The notes: generated by a model from the sequence alone, not told the origin. DNA of 64,000 nucleotides from Massilia sp. Root351 (GCF_001425045.1 NZ_LMDJ01000023.1:261420-325419), one strand, 5' to 3'; positions 17,996 through 27,176 are shown, numbered from the stretch's first letter. Numbers and translations are program-made.

Positions 17996-19104
17996 TCCTT
18001 TTTCGCCATCTGCGCGGGCGGCTTGGCGTCGTCGCCCAGCACGTCCTGCACGTACAGCATCACCACCAGCACCATCAATACCGCCGTCATCGGCGTGGCC
18101 AGCGCCACGCCGGCCATGCCGAACACCGCGCCGAACGTGACCTGCATGGCGATGGTCAGCGCTGGCGGCAGCGCCACCGTGTGCTGGTCGATCAGCGGTT
18201 CCAGCAGGTAGCCTTGCACCACCTGGATGCCGCCGAACAGCAGCAGCACGTACAGCGCTTGCGTGGGGCTGTCCGAGAACGCGATCAGCAGCGCCGGCAC
18301 CCCCGCCATCAGCGGCCCCACGTAGGGAATGAAGTCCAGCAGCCCGGCGATAAGCCCCAGCAGCAGCGCCATCGGCACGCCCAGCAGGCTAAGCCCGACG
18401 GCGGTCATCACGCCGGCCGCCACCATCGAACAGGCTTTCCCCACCAGCCATTTGGACAGTGTGTCGCCGATTTCGTCCAGCACCGCGCGGGCACGCGGGC
18501 GGCGGCCCGGCGGCACCAGCGTGACAATGCCGTCGATGTAGAGCCGCGGACGCATGGCGAAGTAGATGCCGACCGCGAGGATGATGATGGCGTTGCCCAG
18601 CGCGCCGAACACGCCGGAGAAGAACAGGCCGGCGTTGGGCACCATGGCAGAGAGCTGCCGCGCCAGGTCCTTGTTGCTGGGCAGCTCGTTGAGCAGGCTG
18701 CGCAACCTTGGATAGCGCGCCAGTTCGGCCCGTACCTGGTCGAGCGAGGTGGGCACCACCTGGGCAAGGTGGCTGGCCTGTTCCGACAGCTGCGGCGCCA
18801 TCAGCCAGCCGCCCACGCCGAGCAGCGCCGCCAGCAAGGCCAGCACCAGCGCCAGTGCAATGCGGCGCGACGGCAGGCGCAAACGCCGGTGGGCGATGCG
18901 GGCCAGCGCGTTGAGCAGGATGGCGAACAGGATGCAGGCGAAGATGAGCAGCAGCGCGTCCGCCGCAAACCATAAGGCGGCCAGCGTCAGCAGGAACAGG
19001 GCGGCGATGCCGTCCATCAGCACAACGCGGTGCAGGAAACCGCGCTGGCCGGTGTCGGCCGCCTGCGGGGTATGGTCGTCGCTCATCGGTATATGATTGC
19101 GCAT
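17992..19104 (-). CDS. AI-2E family transporter (PerM-like permease)
   Basis: A 370-residue inner-membrane protein of the AI-2 exporter/PerM family. It has paired N-terminal helices (GIAALFLLTLAALWF, LLLIFACILFAILL), a soluble middle region with PRLRSLLNELPSN, and a C-terminal set of helices with the family mark LLDFIPYVGPLMAGVPALLIA and QVVQGYLLEPLI. Members export small molecules or sodium; the name AI-2E does not prove autoinducer export. ATG 19104 was taken; ATG 19086 (MSDDHT) is an equal alternative, since neither has a ribosome site. Confidence 0.88.
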   Translation of the reverse strand: MRNHIPMSDDHTPQAADTGQRGFLHRVVLMDGIAALFLLTLAALWFAADALLLIFACILFAILLNALARIAHRRLRLPSRRIALALVLALLAALLGVGGWLMAPQLSEQASHLAQVVPTSLDQVRAELARYPRLRSLLNELPSNKDLARQLSAMVPNAGLFFSGVFGALGNAIIILAVGIYFAMRPRLYIDGIVTLVPPGRRPRARAVLDEIGDTLSKWLVGKACSMVAAGVMTAVGLSLLGVPMALLLGLIAGLLDFIPYVGPLMAGVPALLIAFSDSPTQALYVLLLFGGIQVVQGYLLEPLIDQHTVALPPALTIAMQVTFGAVFGMAGVALATPMTAVLMVLVVMLYVQDVLGDDAKPPAQMAKKD

Positions 19105-19152
19105 TTCGCAAATGCGTGACGCACGCCGTGGGCGTCGGGCCCGGTTCAGTGA

Positions 19153-20010
19153 TCAGTGCAGCGTTTGAAGGTACGCGGCGATGTCCACCGCGTCCTGCTC
19201 GGACACGCCCAGCACGGGCATGGCGGTACCCGGCTGCACATGGCGCGGGTCGCGCATCCAGAGCGCCATGCTGGCGGCGGAATTGGGCAGCCGCCCGGCG
19301 ATCAGGGCGCGGCCGGCAATGCCTTGCAGCGGCGGCCCGACGTAGACGCGTGAACCGGTTACGCCCGGTATCATGTGGCAGGCCTGGCAAGCGTATTGCG
19401 TGAGGGCCGCGCGCCCGCGTTCCGGGCGGCCGGGCAGGACGCCCTGTGCGCCGTGGCCTGCCGCAGCGCCTGACCCGGTAGCCTGTGCCATCCAGTCGCT
19501 GTAGGTTGCCGGCGTCATTCTCGGCATCTCGGCGACGAAGGCCACCGTGGCCCACAGGTCCTGCTCGGCCATGTGGTACTCCCATGCCGGCATGCCGCTC
19601 ATCTTGATACCGTGCCGGATAATCCAGTACATCTCGGCTGGCTGCCAGCGGCGCGCCGCGTCCACCAGCGGGCCGGGTACGGGCTGCATGCTTTGCCCGA
19701 ACTTCTCCTGCGCCACGCCCGGACCGCCATGGCAGACTACGCAATGGCTGCGGTAAAGCGCCGCGCCGCGCCGTATCAGTTCGGGTTCGTCCAGCGGCGG
19801 CGCGGAAGTGGCGCTGGCGTAGCGCCGCACCGACTGGTGCATGGCCCGTTCCAGCAAGCTGTGCACCGGCTGCAGGTGCTGCTCATTGGCGGCCACGTTG
19901 TACCACCCCGATTCGACGAGCAGATAAGCGCCCAGCGCGCCGAGCGCAGCCAGTCCGGCCGTGGTTGCAGCCATGGTCTTGAGCATCAGCCGGCGCCGGT
20001 TGGATGGCAT
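19153..20010 (-). CDS. Diheme c-type cytochrome
   Basis: A 285-residue membrane-anchored or exported cytochrome with an N-terminal hydrophobic segment (MAATTAGLAALGALGAYLLV) after an Arg-rich start. It has two haem-binding sites: CVVCH near residue 90, with distal Met in HGIKMSGMPAWE, and CQACH near residue 210, with distal Met in PGTAMPVLGVS. The second domain closely resembles the single-haem lipoprotein encoded divergently (shared ACH-IPGV, AG-LPN, PGTAMP, GVS, AAYL-TL). It lies back to back with the caa3 oxidase operon and probably feeds it electrons (inference from context). Confidence 0.88.
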   Translation of the reverse strand: MPSNRRRLMLKTMAATTAGLAALGALGAYLLVESGWYNVAANEQHLQPVHSLLERAMHQSVRRYASATSAPPLDEPELIRRGAALYRSHCVVCHGGPGVAQEKFGQSMQPVPGPLVDAARRWQPAEMYWIIRHGIKMSGMPAWEYHMAEQDLWATVAFVAEMPRMTPATYSDWMAQATGSGAAAGHGAQGVLPGRPERGRAALTQYACQACHMIPGVTGSRVYVGPPLQGIAGRALIAGRLPNSAASMALWMRDPRHVQPGTAMPVLGVSEQDAVDIAAYLQTLH

Positions 20011-20090
20011 TGTTCTTGGTCAATAGAAATTAGCCAATTTTGGCATGCTTGTATTATAGCTACTGGCCTCATCAGCACAGGAGTTCAGCG

Positions 20091-20465
20091 GTGCGCACCT
20101 ATCGGACAGTCAGCTGCATGGCTCTGCCCCTGGCTTTGCTGGCCGGGTGCAGCGACGACGGTCCGGCGCCCATGCCCGTCCCGGGCGGCAACGCCGGCGC
20201 CGGCAGGGCCCTGCTGGTGCGCTATCACTGCGCTGCCTGCCACAGCATCCCGGGTGTGGAAGGGACCCAGGGGCGGATCGGTCCGGCCCTCGACACGTTC
20301 GGGCGCGCCAGTTATATCGCCGGACAACTGCCCAACACCCCGGACGTGCTGCAACGCTGGATCGTCGACCCGCCGGCCGCCAAACCCGGCACGGCGATGC
20401 CCGCCATGGGCGTCTCGCCGGCCGATGCGCGCGACATGGCTGCTTACCTTTACACGCTGCGCTGA
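20091..20465 (+). CDS. Single-haem cytochrome c lipoprotein
   Basis: A 124-residue lipoprotein cytochrome. GTG 20091 was chosen because CAGGAG stands 7 bases upstream and it gives a lipoprotein signal (LALLAGC lipobox). One CAACH haem site is followed by a distal Met in PGTAMPAMGVS. It is homologous to the second domain of the divergent diheme cytochrome. Two bases separate its stop from the oxidase subunit II gene, so it is the first gene of the oxidase operon and a likely periplasm-side electron donor. Confidence 0.87.
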   Translation: MRTYRTVSCMALPLALLAGCSDDGPAPMPVPGGNAGAGRALLVRYHCAACHSIPGVEGTQGRIGPALDTFGRASYIAGQLPNTPDVLQRWIVDPPAAKPGTAMPAMGVSPADARDMAAYLYTLR

Positions 20466-20467
20466 AC

Positions 20468-21457
20468 ATGGACGCCGTCTTTGCCCCCGCCAGTGCCGAC
20501 GCGGCCATCATCTCGCAAATGGCCTGGGTGCTGATTGCGGGCGCGGCGCTGATTTTCGGCGGCGTGATGCTGCTGCTCGGGCTAAGCCTGCGCCGGCGCG
20601 GGCAGGGCGGCGCGGCCGGAGCAGGCGGGCGGGTGCTGCGCCCCGGACTATGGATTGTTGGCGGCGGCGTGCTGCTGCCGGTTGCCGTGCTGTCCGCACT
20701 CATGGCCTACAACGTGGTGCGCAGCGCGCAGCTCGACCCGCAGACCTCGCGCGGCGCGCTGCTGGTGTCGGTGACGGCCAGGATGTGGTGGTGGGAAGTG
20801 CGCTACAGCGATCCGTCCGGTGGAGCGGACATCGTCCTGGCGAACGAGTTGCACCTGCCGGCGGACCGCCCGGTCTACCTGGCGCTTACCAGCACGGACG
20901 TGATCCACAGCTTCTGGGTCCCTGCGCTGGCGGGCAAAATGGACATGGTGCCGGGCCGGATGACCGGACTTTCGCTGCGCCCGGTGAAAACCGGCGTGTA
21001 TCGCGGCCAGTGCGCCGAGTACTGCGGCATCCAGCACGCCAGGATGGCGCTGCACGTGGTGGTCGAGCCGCCGGCCGCCTTTTCCGCGTGGCTGGCGCAG
21101 CAGGCGCGCCCGCAGCCGCTGCCTGCCGTGGGCGAAGGCGGCGCGCCGCTTGCGCTGGGTCGCGAACTCTTCCTGCAGCACTGCGCTGCCTGCCACGCGG
21201 TCCGCACCGCGGGGGGAGCGGCGGGGCTGGCTCCGGGTGCCGGTCCCTTGCAGCTGTCCGGCGCTGGACCAGACCTGACGCACGTGGCAAGCCGGCTCTA
21301 CCTGGCTGCCGGCACGCTGCGCAACGAGCCTGGCGCCATGGCCGCATGGATCGCCGATCCGAATGCCCATAAGGCCGGTGTGCGCATGCCGGCCGCCAGC
21401 GGCGTCGACCCGGAATCGCTGCGGGCATTGGCCGCCTACCTGGAGCAATTGAAATGA
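20468..21457 (+). CDS. coxB: Cytochrome c oxidase subunit II with fused haem c domain (caa3 type)
   Basis: A 329-residue subunit of a haem-copper oxidase. Two N-terminal membrane helices lead to a periplasmic CuA domain (VIHSFWVPALAGKMDMVPG, then QCAEYCGIQHARM around residues 180-192, carrying both Cys, His and Met ligands), followed by a C-terminal cytochrome c domain with CAACH at 239-243 and a distal Met in AGVRMPAAS. The conserved Trp-rich stretch MWWWEVRY precedes CuA. Electrons pass from haem c to CuA to subunit I. The stop overlaps the subunit I start (ATGA). Confidence 0.94.
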   Translation: MDAVFAPASADAAIISQMAWVLIAGAALIFGGVMLLLGLSLRRRGQGGAAGAGGRVLRPGLWIVGGGVLLPVAVLSALMAYNVVRSAQLDPQTSRGALLVSVTARMWWWEVRYSDPSGGADIVLANELHLPADRPVYLALTSTDVIHSFWVPALAGKMDMVPGRMTGLSLRPVKTGVYRGQCAEYCGIQHARMALHVVVEPPAAFSAWLAQQARPQPLPAVGEGGAPLALGRELFLQHCAACHAVRTAGGAAGLAPGAGPLQLSGAGPDLTHVASRLYLAAGTLRNEPGAMAAWIADPNAHKAGVRMPAASGVDPESLRALAAYLEQLK

Positions 21458-23991
21458 GCCAGCTGCCCAACAGCCTGCCGCGTCCACCCGGCGAGCTGGA
21501 ACAGCTGGAGCGCGTGTGGCGCACGCCCTCCGGCTGGCGCCACTTCAGTACCGTCAACAACACCAACATCGGCCGCCTGTACCTGGCCACGGCACTGCTG
21601 TTCTTCCTGCTGGCCGGCGTGCTTGGCCTGCTGATGCGGCTGCAGCTCGCCGTGCCCGGCAACACGCTGCTGGGCGCGGCCACTTACAACCAGCTGTTCA
21701 CCATGCACGGCACGGTGATGATGTTCCTGTTCGCCATCCCCGTGGTGGAAGCGTTCGCCGTCTACCTGCTGCCCAATATGCTGGGTGCGCGCGACCTGCC
21801 GTTCCCGCGCCTTTCGGCCTACGCTTACTGGGCTTACGCCATCGGCGGCCTGGCCTTTTTTTGCACGCTGTTCGCAGGCCTGGCGCCGGATGGCGGCTGG
21901 TTCATGTACCCGCCGCTGACCGGCAAGGCCTGGTCGCCCGGCCTGGGAGCGGACTTCTGGCTGCTGGGCATAGGCTTCATTGAAATCTCCGCCATCGCCG
22001 GGGCCATCGAGCTTGTTGTCGGCATCCTGTTTACCCGCGCGCCCGGCATGACGCTCGCGCGCATGCCGGTGTTCGCGTGGGCCATGCTGGTCGTCGGCCT
22101 GATGATCGTGTTCGCGTTCCCGGCGGTCATCGCCGGTACCGCGCTGCTGGAACTGGAACGGGCATGGGACTGGCCGTTCTTCATCCCGGAACGCGGCGGC
22201 GACCCGGCCCTGTGGCAGCATCTGTTCTGGTTCTTCGGCCACCCGGAGGTGTACATCATCTTCCTGCCCGCTGCCGGGCTGGTGTCCACCATGCTTCCCG
22301 CGATCGCCGGCACGCCGCTGGTGGGGCGCCATGCGGTGATCTGGTCGATGGCCGTCACCGGTGTCGTCAGCTTCGCGCTGTGGGCGCACCATATGTTCAC
22401 CGGCGGCCTCACGCTGCTGTCGGCCAGCCTGGTGTCGGCGGCCAGCATGGTGGTGGCGATTCCGGCCTCGGTCCAGGTGTTCGCGTGGATCGCCACGATC
22501 TGGCGGGCCGGCGTGCGGCGCGATCCGCACACCGGCCGCATGAACGGCCCCACCTTGTTCATGTTGGGCTTCCTGTCCATCTTCGCGCTCGGCGGGCTGA
22601 CCGGCGTGATGGTGGCCGTGCTGCCGTTCGACTGGCAGGCGCACGACAGCTATTTCATTGTCGCCCACCTGCACTACGTACTGGTGGGCGGCATGCTGTT
22701 CCCGGTGTTCGCCGGCATCTGCTACTGGCTGCCGCTGCTGAACGGGCACACCATGTCCGAGCGCAGCAATCGCTGGGCCTTCTGGCTCATGTTCGGCGGC
22801 TTCAACCTGGGCTTCTTCACGATGCACATCACGGGCCTGCTGGGCATGCCGCGCCGGGTCTACACCTACGCGCCGGACCTGGGCTGGAATGGCCTGAACA
22901 TGGTCTCCACCATCGGCGCTTTCGTGTTCGCCGCCGGTGTGCTGCTGTTCACGGTCGAGGTGGTACGCACGCTGTGCCGCCCGGAGCAGGACAAGGGCAA
23001 CCCCTGGGGGGCGGCCACCATGGAGTGGCTGCCGGACGAGGAATACGGTCCGCGCAGCATACCGCTGGTGACGTCGAGCGAGCCGCTATGGGAGCAGGAG
23101 GGCCTGGCCGAACAGGTCGAGCGCGGCGCGCACTTCCTGCCCGGCACAGCCACTGGACGGCGCGAAACCATCTTCACCAGCTGGAAGGACGCCAGTCCGC
23201 GCTACCTGCTGATACTGGCAGGCGACAGCTGGTGGCCGCTGGTGGCGGCGGCTGGCACGGCGGGCTACTTCCTGCTGCTTACGGTAAAGTGGACCGTGCC
23301 GGCCTGGTTGTGCGGCCTGCTGGCGGTGGCCGCCGTCATGGCCTGGCTGTGGCAGACCGACCGCGTGCCGCCGATGGCGAGCGCGAAAGTGGCGGACCGG
23401 CTACGGCTGCCGGTGGGAGAGCGCGGCTGCAGGGGCCATTCGTGGTGGGCCTGCGTAATCATGCTGGTGGTGGACGGCTGCATCTTCGCGTCATTCGGGT
23501 TCACACACATCCACCTGGCGATGCAGCTGGCCGTGTGCCCGCCACCGGGCGCCAGCCTGCCTGCGGCACAATGGGCCTGGCTGTCGAGCGCGCTGTGGGT
23601 GGCGGGAGCCGCATTGATAGCGCTGGCCTGCCGGCCCGCGCGGCCAGGCGAGATGCCGGGCGAACCGCAATGCGGCTTGCGGCTGCTGGTCGCAGGCGCG
23701 CTGGCGTGTACGCTGGCCGCGATGGGCAGCGACATCGCCAGCCTGGCGACGGCCGGCCTGTCGGCCAAGAGGGATGCATGGAGCGCGTCGGTAGCGGTGC
23801 TGAGCGCCTACCAGGCCTTGCACGTGGTGCTGCTGGCGCTGGCCGCGCCCTACCTGTGCGCGCGCTCGTGGCGCGGGCACCTGACCGCCGACAGCCGGGC
23901 CACGCTGAACAATGTGGCCCTGATCTGGTACTACACGGCGGCGCAGGGCGTGCTGGCGGCCTGGCTGCCGCGCATCATGGGCCAGGCCTAG
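21454..23991 (+). CDS. ctaD: Cytochrome c oxidase subunit I fused to a subunit III-like tail
   Basis: An 845-residue catalytic subunit that reduces O2 to water and pumps protons. The first ~550 residues are a standard subunit I: MHGTVMMFLF (low-spin haem His), FFGHPEVYIIFLP (CuB His263, proton-channel Glu, cross-linked Tyr), WAHHMFTGG (CuB His pair) and AHLHYVLVGG (haem ligands). The Glu in HPEVY marks the A1-type D-channel. Residues beyond ~600 add extra helices and a subunit III-like segment (GHSWWACVIMLVVDG, FGFTHIHLAMQL). No separate subunit III, CtaG or haem-A synthase gene is nearby, so assembly factors must come from elsewhere. Confidence 0.93.
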   Translation: MSQLPNSLPRPPGELEQLERVWRTPSGWRHFSTVNNTNIGRLYLATALLFFLLAGVLGLLMRLQLAVPGNTLLGAATYNQLFTMHGTVMMFLFAIPVVEAFAVYLLPNMLGARDLPFPRLSAYAYWAYAIGGLAFFCTLFAGLAPDGGWFMYPPLTGKAWSPGLGADFWLLGIGFIEISAIAGAIELVVGILFTRAPGMTLARMPVFAWAMLVVGLMIVFAFPAVIAGTALLELERAWDWPFFIPERGGDPALWQHLFWFFGHPEVYIIFLPAAGLVSTMLPAIAGTPLVGRHAVIWSMAVTGVVSFALWAHHMFTGGLTLLSASLVSAASMVVAIPASVQVFAWIATIWRAGVRRDPHTGRMNGPTLFMLGFLSIFALGGLTGVMVAVLPFDWQAHDSYFIVAHLHYVLVGGMLFPVFAGICYWLPLLNGHTMSERSNRWAFWLMFGGFNLGFFTMHITGLLGMPRRVYTYAPDLGWNGLNMVSTIGAFVFAAGVLLFTVEVVRTLCRPEQDKGNPWGAATMEWLPDEEYGPRSIPLVTSSEPLWEQEGLAEQVERGAHFLPGTATGRRETIFTSWKDASPRYLLILAGDSWWPLVAAAGTAGYFLLLTVKWTVPAWLCGLLAVAAVMAWLWQTDRVPPMASAKVADRLRLPVGERGCRGHSWWACVIMLVVDGCIFASFGFTHIHLAMQLAVCPPPGASLPAAQWAWLSSALWVAGAALIALACRPARPGEMPGEPQCGLRLLVAGALACTLAAMGSDIASLATAGLSAKRDAWSASVAVLSAYQALHVVLLALAAPYLCARSWRGHLTADSRATLNNVALIWYYTAAQGVLAAWLPRIMGQA

Positions 23992-24001
23992 GAGAACTGC
24001 T

Positions 24002-24745
24002 TCAGAAGGAGTACACCAGGGTCAGCGAGGTTTGCGTATCGGTGTTTTTCTTGTCTTCGGGGACGTTGGTGTCGCTGCGGGCGCTGAAGGCGGCCTTCAT
24101 CTGCATGGTGCCGTTGATCTTGGTGCTAAGCGCCGTCTCGGCCTGCGAGTGCAGGTTCGAGGTGCCGCGTTCCATGCTGACCGTTTGCGTGAACAGCGCG
24201 GAAGGGCTGAGCTGCCAGCGCATCGAGGCTGCGCCGCGCACGGTCAGGCCGTTCTCGGATTCGCCGGTGGCGCGCGTGCCGGTGAAGTAGCCCGGACCCA
24301 GTTCCACGTCCAGGGTCTTGTCGCGCGACTTGAGCCAGCGCGAGCTGTGACCGACCGACAGCGAGCTGTAAGTGGTGTAGGCGCCGAACTTGTCGTCCAC
24401 GTGGGAGCCGAGCACGAACAGCTTCTTGTTCTCGTCCACCAGCTTGTAGGCGGCCTTGGCCGACAGGGCGAAACGCTCGGCCGAACGCTCGCGCACCTTG
24501 TCGCCGTTGTCGGTGTGGGTTTCGTCTTCCTTGAAATAGCCGCTCAGGATGTATTCGTTGCTCCAGTTGTCCAGCTCCTGGCGCGCATCGATCTTGCCGG
24601 TGACGGAAGTGCCGACGGTGTTGCCGGTGGTGGTAATGGCGCCCAGTTCGGCCGAGGTGGACCAGGTGCGTTCAGGGATGTCCTGGGCGGCCGCGCCGCC
24701 GTGCGCGGCGGCCAGCGCCAGCGCGAGAATCGAAATCAATTTCAT
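24002..24745 (-). CDS. DUF481 outer-membrane beta-barrel protein
   Basis: A 247-residue exported protein of the DUF481 (salt-induced outer-membrane protein YdiY-like) family. ATG 24745 gives a signal peptide (LALALAAAHGGAAAQ). The rest alternates polar and aromatic residues as expected for a barrel, with the family feature of a TTTGNT segment near the start of the mature protein and a terminal Tyr-Ser-Phe suited to barrel assembly. It converges with ctaD, only 10 bases apart. Function of the family is unknown. Confidence 0.83.
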   Translation of the reverse strand: MKLISILALALAAAHGGAAAQDIPERTWSTSAELGAITTTGNTVGTSVTGKIDARQELDNWSNEYILSGYFKEDETHTDNGDKVRERSAERFALSAKAAYKLVDENKKLFVLGSHVDDKFGAYTTYSSLSVGHSSRWLKSRDKTLDVELGPGYFTGTRATGESENGLTVRGAASMRWQLSPSALFTQTVSMERGTSNLHSQAETALSTKINGTMQMKAAFSARSDTNVPEDKKNTDTQTSLTLVYSF

Positions 24746-24857
24746 GTGTTGTGTGCCGTGCTGCTCGGGCAGGCCGGCCAGAATACGGTGAGCCAGCATT
24801 GTACCTTAATGCCGCTGGCCCCCGCCGTTCATGACACAATCGTTACAATTTGCCAGC

Positions 24858-25622
24858 TTATGATGCGAAGCCACCGTCGATCAGCAGGTTGGCGCCGGTG
24901 ACGAAGCCCGCTTCAGGGCTGGCAACGTAGGCCACCATGCCGGCCACTTCTTCCGGGGTGCCGTGGCGCGGGATCGCCATCAGGCCGTGCATGACGGCGG
25001 CGAAGTCGCTGTCCTGCGGGTTCATGTCGGTGTTGACCGGGCCGGGACCCACGTTGTTGATGGTGATGCCGCGCGGCGCCAGGTCGCGCGACAGGCCTTG
25101 CACCAGGCCCAGCAGGGCGGACTTGCTCATGGCGTAGGCGGCTGCGCCGGCAAACGGCATGCGCACGGCATTGGTGCTGCCGATGTTGATGATGCGGCCG
25201 CCCTTGTCCATGAAGGGCAGCACGGCTTGCACGGCCACGAACACCGCGCGGATGTTGACGGCCACCGTGTCGTCGAAGTCCTTCAGCGAGAACTCGGCCA
25301 CGTCGCCCATGCGCAGCACGCCGGCGTTGTTGACCAGGATGTCGACCTTGCCGAATTCGGCGGCGGTCTGCGCGATGGCGGCGGTGACGGCGGCAGCGTC
25401 GGCAGCGTCGGCCTTGATGGCGAGGGCGCGGCCGCCGGCGGCCTTGATGCTGTCGGCCAGCGCCTCGGCCACGGCGGACGAGGACTGGTAGGTGAAGGCG
25501 ACGGCGGCGCCGCCCTCTGCCAGGCGGCGCACGACTGCCGCGCCGATGCCGCGCGCGCCGCCGGTGACGAAGGCGACTTTGTTGGCGAAGGTGGTAGCGG
25601 TGGTGATGGTGGTGGTGTTCAT
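24858..25622 (-). CDS. SDR-family NAD(P)-dependent oxidoreductase
   Basis: A 254-residue classical short-chain dehydrogenase/reductase. The Rossmann motif TGGARGIG is at residues 20-27, followed by DILVNNAG, the catalytic Ser in NIGSTNAV, and the Tyr/Lys pair in AAYAMSKSALLG, ending with NLLIDGGFAS. It resembles the 3-oxoacyl-ACP reductase/FabG-like group; the substrate is unknown. It is divergent from a LysR regulator, with paired dyads between them, the standard arrangement for LysR-controlled genes. Confidence 0.92.
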   Translation of the reverse strand: MNTTTITTATTFANKVAFVTGGARGIGAAVVRRLAEGGAAVAFTYQSSSAVAEALADSIKAAGGRALAIKADAADAAAVTAAIAQTAAEFGKVDILVNNAGVLRMGDVAEFSLKDFDDTVAVNIRAVFVAVQAVLPFMDKGGRIINIGSTNAVRMPFAGAAAYAMSKSALLGLVQGLSRDLAPRGITINNVGPGPVNTDMNPQDSDFAAVMHGLMAIPRHGTPEEVAGMVAYVASPEAGFVTGANLLIDGGFAS

Positions 25623-25664
25623 GTTGTTTCTCCTTGGGTGGGTTGATGAGTCCAGTATGTCCTT

Positions 25665-25691
25665 GTAATTACCTCTCCGCTAGACCGTAAT
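25665..25691. promoter_or_regulatory. Putative LysR operator between the SDR gene and its regulator
   Basis: A palindrome GTAATTAC (25665-25672) and a larger dyad ATTAC (25668-25672)/GTAAT (25687-25691) with 14 bases between lie in the 108-base divergent gap. The spacing and the T-rich/A-rich ends fit a LysR-type site. A TATAAA-like -10 (within 25718-25724) stands just before the LysR start. Confidence 0.45.
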
Positions 25692-25730
25692 CCGTTATTG
25701 CAGTTTCAACTGATGGTATAAAATAAAACG

Positions 25731-26660
25731 ATGGAGCCCCTTAACTACCTGGAATCATTCATCCACGCCGCCGAGACGGGCAGCTTTTCCGCCGCCGCGC
25801 GCCGGCTCGGCCTGACGCCGGCCGCCGTCAGCAAGAACGTGGCGCGCCTGGAGGCAAGCCTGGGACTGCGGCTGTTCCAGCGTAGCACCCGCAGTCTCAC
25901 GCTCACCAGCGGCGGCGAACGCTTCCTGCATCAGGCAGGCGGCGCTTTCTCCACTTTGAGGGACGCCTTCGCCAACGCGGCGGCGGACGACGGCCAGCCG
26001 TCAGGCGTGCTCAAAGTGGGCATGGCGCTGGCCTTCGGACGCGAGTACCTGCTGCCGCTGCTGGACGATTTCCTGCAGCGCTATCCGGCCGTGCTGCCGG
26101 ACTGGCACTTCGACAACCGCCAGGTGGACCTGGTGGGCGGCGGGTTCGACGCGGCCATCGGGGGCGGCATCGAACTGTCGCCGGGCGTGGTGGCGCGGGA
26201 GTTGACCAAGGTCGATATGGTGGCGGTGGCGTCGCCGGCCTATATGGAAGGCCGTGAGTGGCCGCGCCATCCAGCCGACCTGGCCCAATTCGACGGCATC
26301 GTGCGGCGCTCGGCAGGCACCGGGCGCGCCAAAGTCTGGACGCTGGCGCACGACAGCGGCGAGCAGGGCTTGGCCGCCAGCCGTCCGCGCATGATATTCG
26401 ACGACCCGGAGGCGATGGCGCACGCCGCCATGCGCGGCCTGGGCGTGGCGCTGCTGCCCATGCCCCACGCTGCGCACTGGCTGAAGCGCGGCGCGCTGGC
26501 GCGCTTGCTGCCGGGCTGGCACGCGGACGCGGGGCCGGTGTCGATCTACTATCCCAGCAAGAAGCTGCTGCCGGCGAAGACGCGTGTGTTTGTCGACTAC
26601 GTGGTGGAGCACTTCCGGCGCCCTGAGGTGGCGGCCATCTTCGACAGCGGCAACTACTAG
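25731..26660 (+). CDS. LysR-family transcriptional regulator
   Basis: A 309-residue LysR regulator. The N-terminal winged helix-turn-helix is clear (YLESFIHAAETGSFSAAARR, LTPAAVSKNVARLEASLG, LFQRSTRSLTLT) and is followed by a periplasmic-binding-like effector domain (LPLLDDFLQRYPAVLPDW, GVALLPMPHAAHWL). The group resembles regulators of the neighbouring SDR/quinone-reductase type (DsdC/AaeR-like YafC family). It is divergent from the SDR gene and probably controls it and itself. Confidence 0.92.
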   Translation: MEPLNYLESFIHAAETGSFSAAARRLGLTPAAVSKNVARLEASLGLRLFQRSTRSLTLTSGGERFLHQAGGAFSTLRDAFANAAADDGQPSGVLKVGMALAFGREYLLPLLDDFLQRYPAVLPDWHFDNRQVDLVGGGFDAAIGGGIELSPGVVARELTKVDMVAVASPAYMEGREWPRHPADLAQFDGIVRRSAGTGRAKVWTLAHDSGEQGLAASRPRMIFDDPEAMAHAAMRGLGVALLPMPHAAHWLKRGALARLLPGWHADAGPVSIYYPSKKLLPAKTRVFVDYVVEHFRRPEVAAIFDSGNY

Positions 26661-26673
26661 CGGGCGGAAAGCG

Positions 26674-27144
26674 TCATGGTTCCACGGAATGCGCGCGTTT
26701 CAGGCAGCGCAGCACGAAGGTGGAACGGCTGTGGCGCAGGCCGGGCAGCTTGTATAGCTTGCGGCGCAGGAATTCCTCGTAGCCGGCGGTGCCGGCCACC
26801 GCCACCTTGATCAGGTAGTCGTACTCCCCGGTGAGCAGGTAGGCTTCGATCACTTCCGGCAGGTCGGCCAGCGCCTGGCCGAATTTCTCGAAGATCTCGT
26901 CGTCGTGGCGGTCCAGCGTCACTTCGATGATGACCGTGTCCGGCAGGCCGAGCGCCTGCTGGTTCAGCACCGCCGTGTAGCTTTCGATCACGCCGTTCTC
27001 TTCCAGCGCCCGCACCCGGTTCCAGCACGGGGTGGTGGACAGGCCCACCTGTTCGGCCAGTTTGGTGTTGCTCAGGCGGCCGTCGCGCCGCAGTGCGCGC
27101 AGGATGCGGCGGTCGGTTTCATCGATGCTTGGTGTGGAATTCAT
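26674..27144 (-). CDS. Lrp/AsnC-family transcriptional regulator
   Basis: A 156-residue feast/famine regulator: N-terminal helix-turn-helix (DETDRRILRALRRDGRLSN, AEQVGLSTTPCWNRVRALEE) and a C-terminal RAM domain (VIIEVTLDRHDDE, EVIEAYLLTGEYDYLIKV). The STTPCWNRV recognition helix is typical of Lrp. A dyad overlaps its promoter region, and an IlvM-like ACT-domain gene is transcribed away from it, which suggests a branched-chain amino acid link (inference). Confidence 0.92.
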   Translation of the reverse strand: MNSTPSIDETDRRILRALRRDGRLSNTKLAEQVGLSTTPCWNRVRALEENGVIESYTAVLNQQALGLPDTVIIEVTLDRHDDEIFEKFGQALADLPEVIEAYLLTGEYDYLIKVAVAGTAGYEEFLRRKLYKLPGLRHSRSTFVLRCLKRAHSVEP

Positions 27145-27162
27145 GATATTGACAAAAATGAA

Positions 27163-27176
27163 GAAGAATATTCTTC
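27163..27176. promoter_or_regulatory. Palindrome in the Lrp/ACT divergent promoter region
   Basis: A perfect 14-bp palindrome GAAGAATATTCTTC sits between the Lrp-type regulator (start 27144) and the ACT-domain gene (start 27242). AT-rich centred dyads of this kind are usual Lrp/AsnC sites, so autoregulation is likely. Confidence 0.45.
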
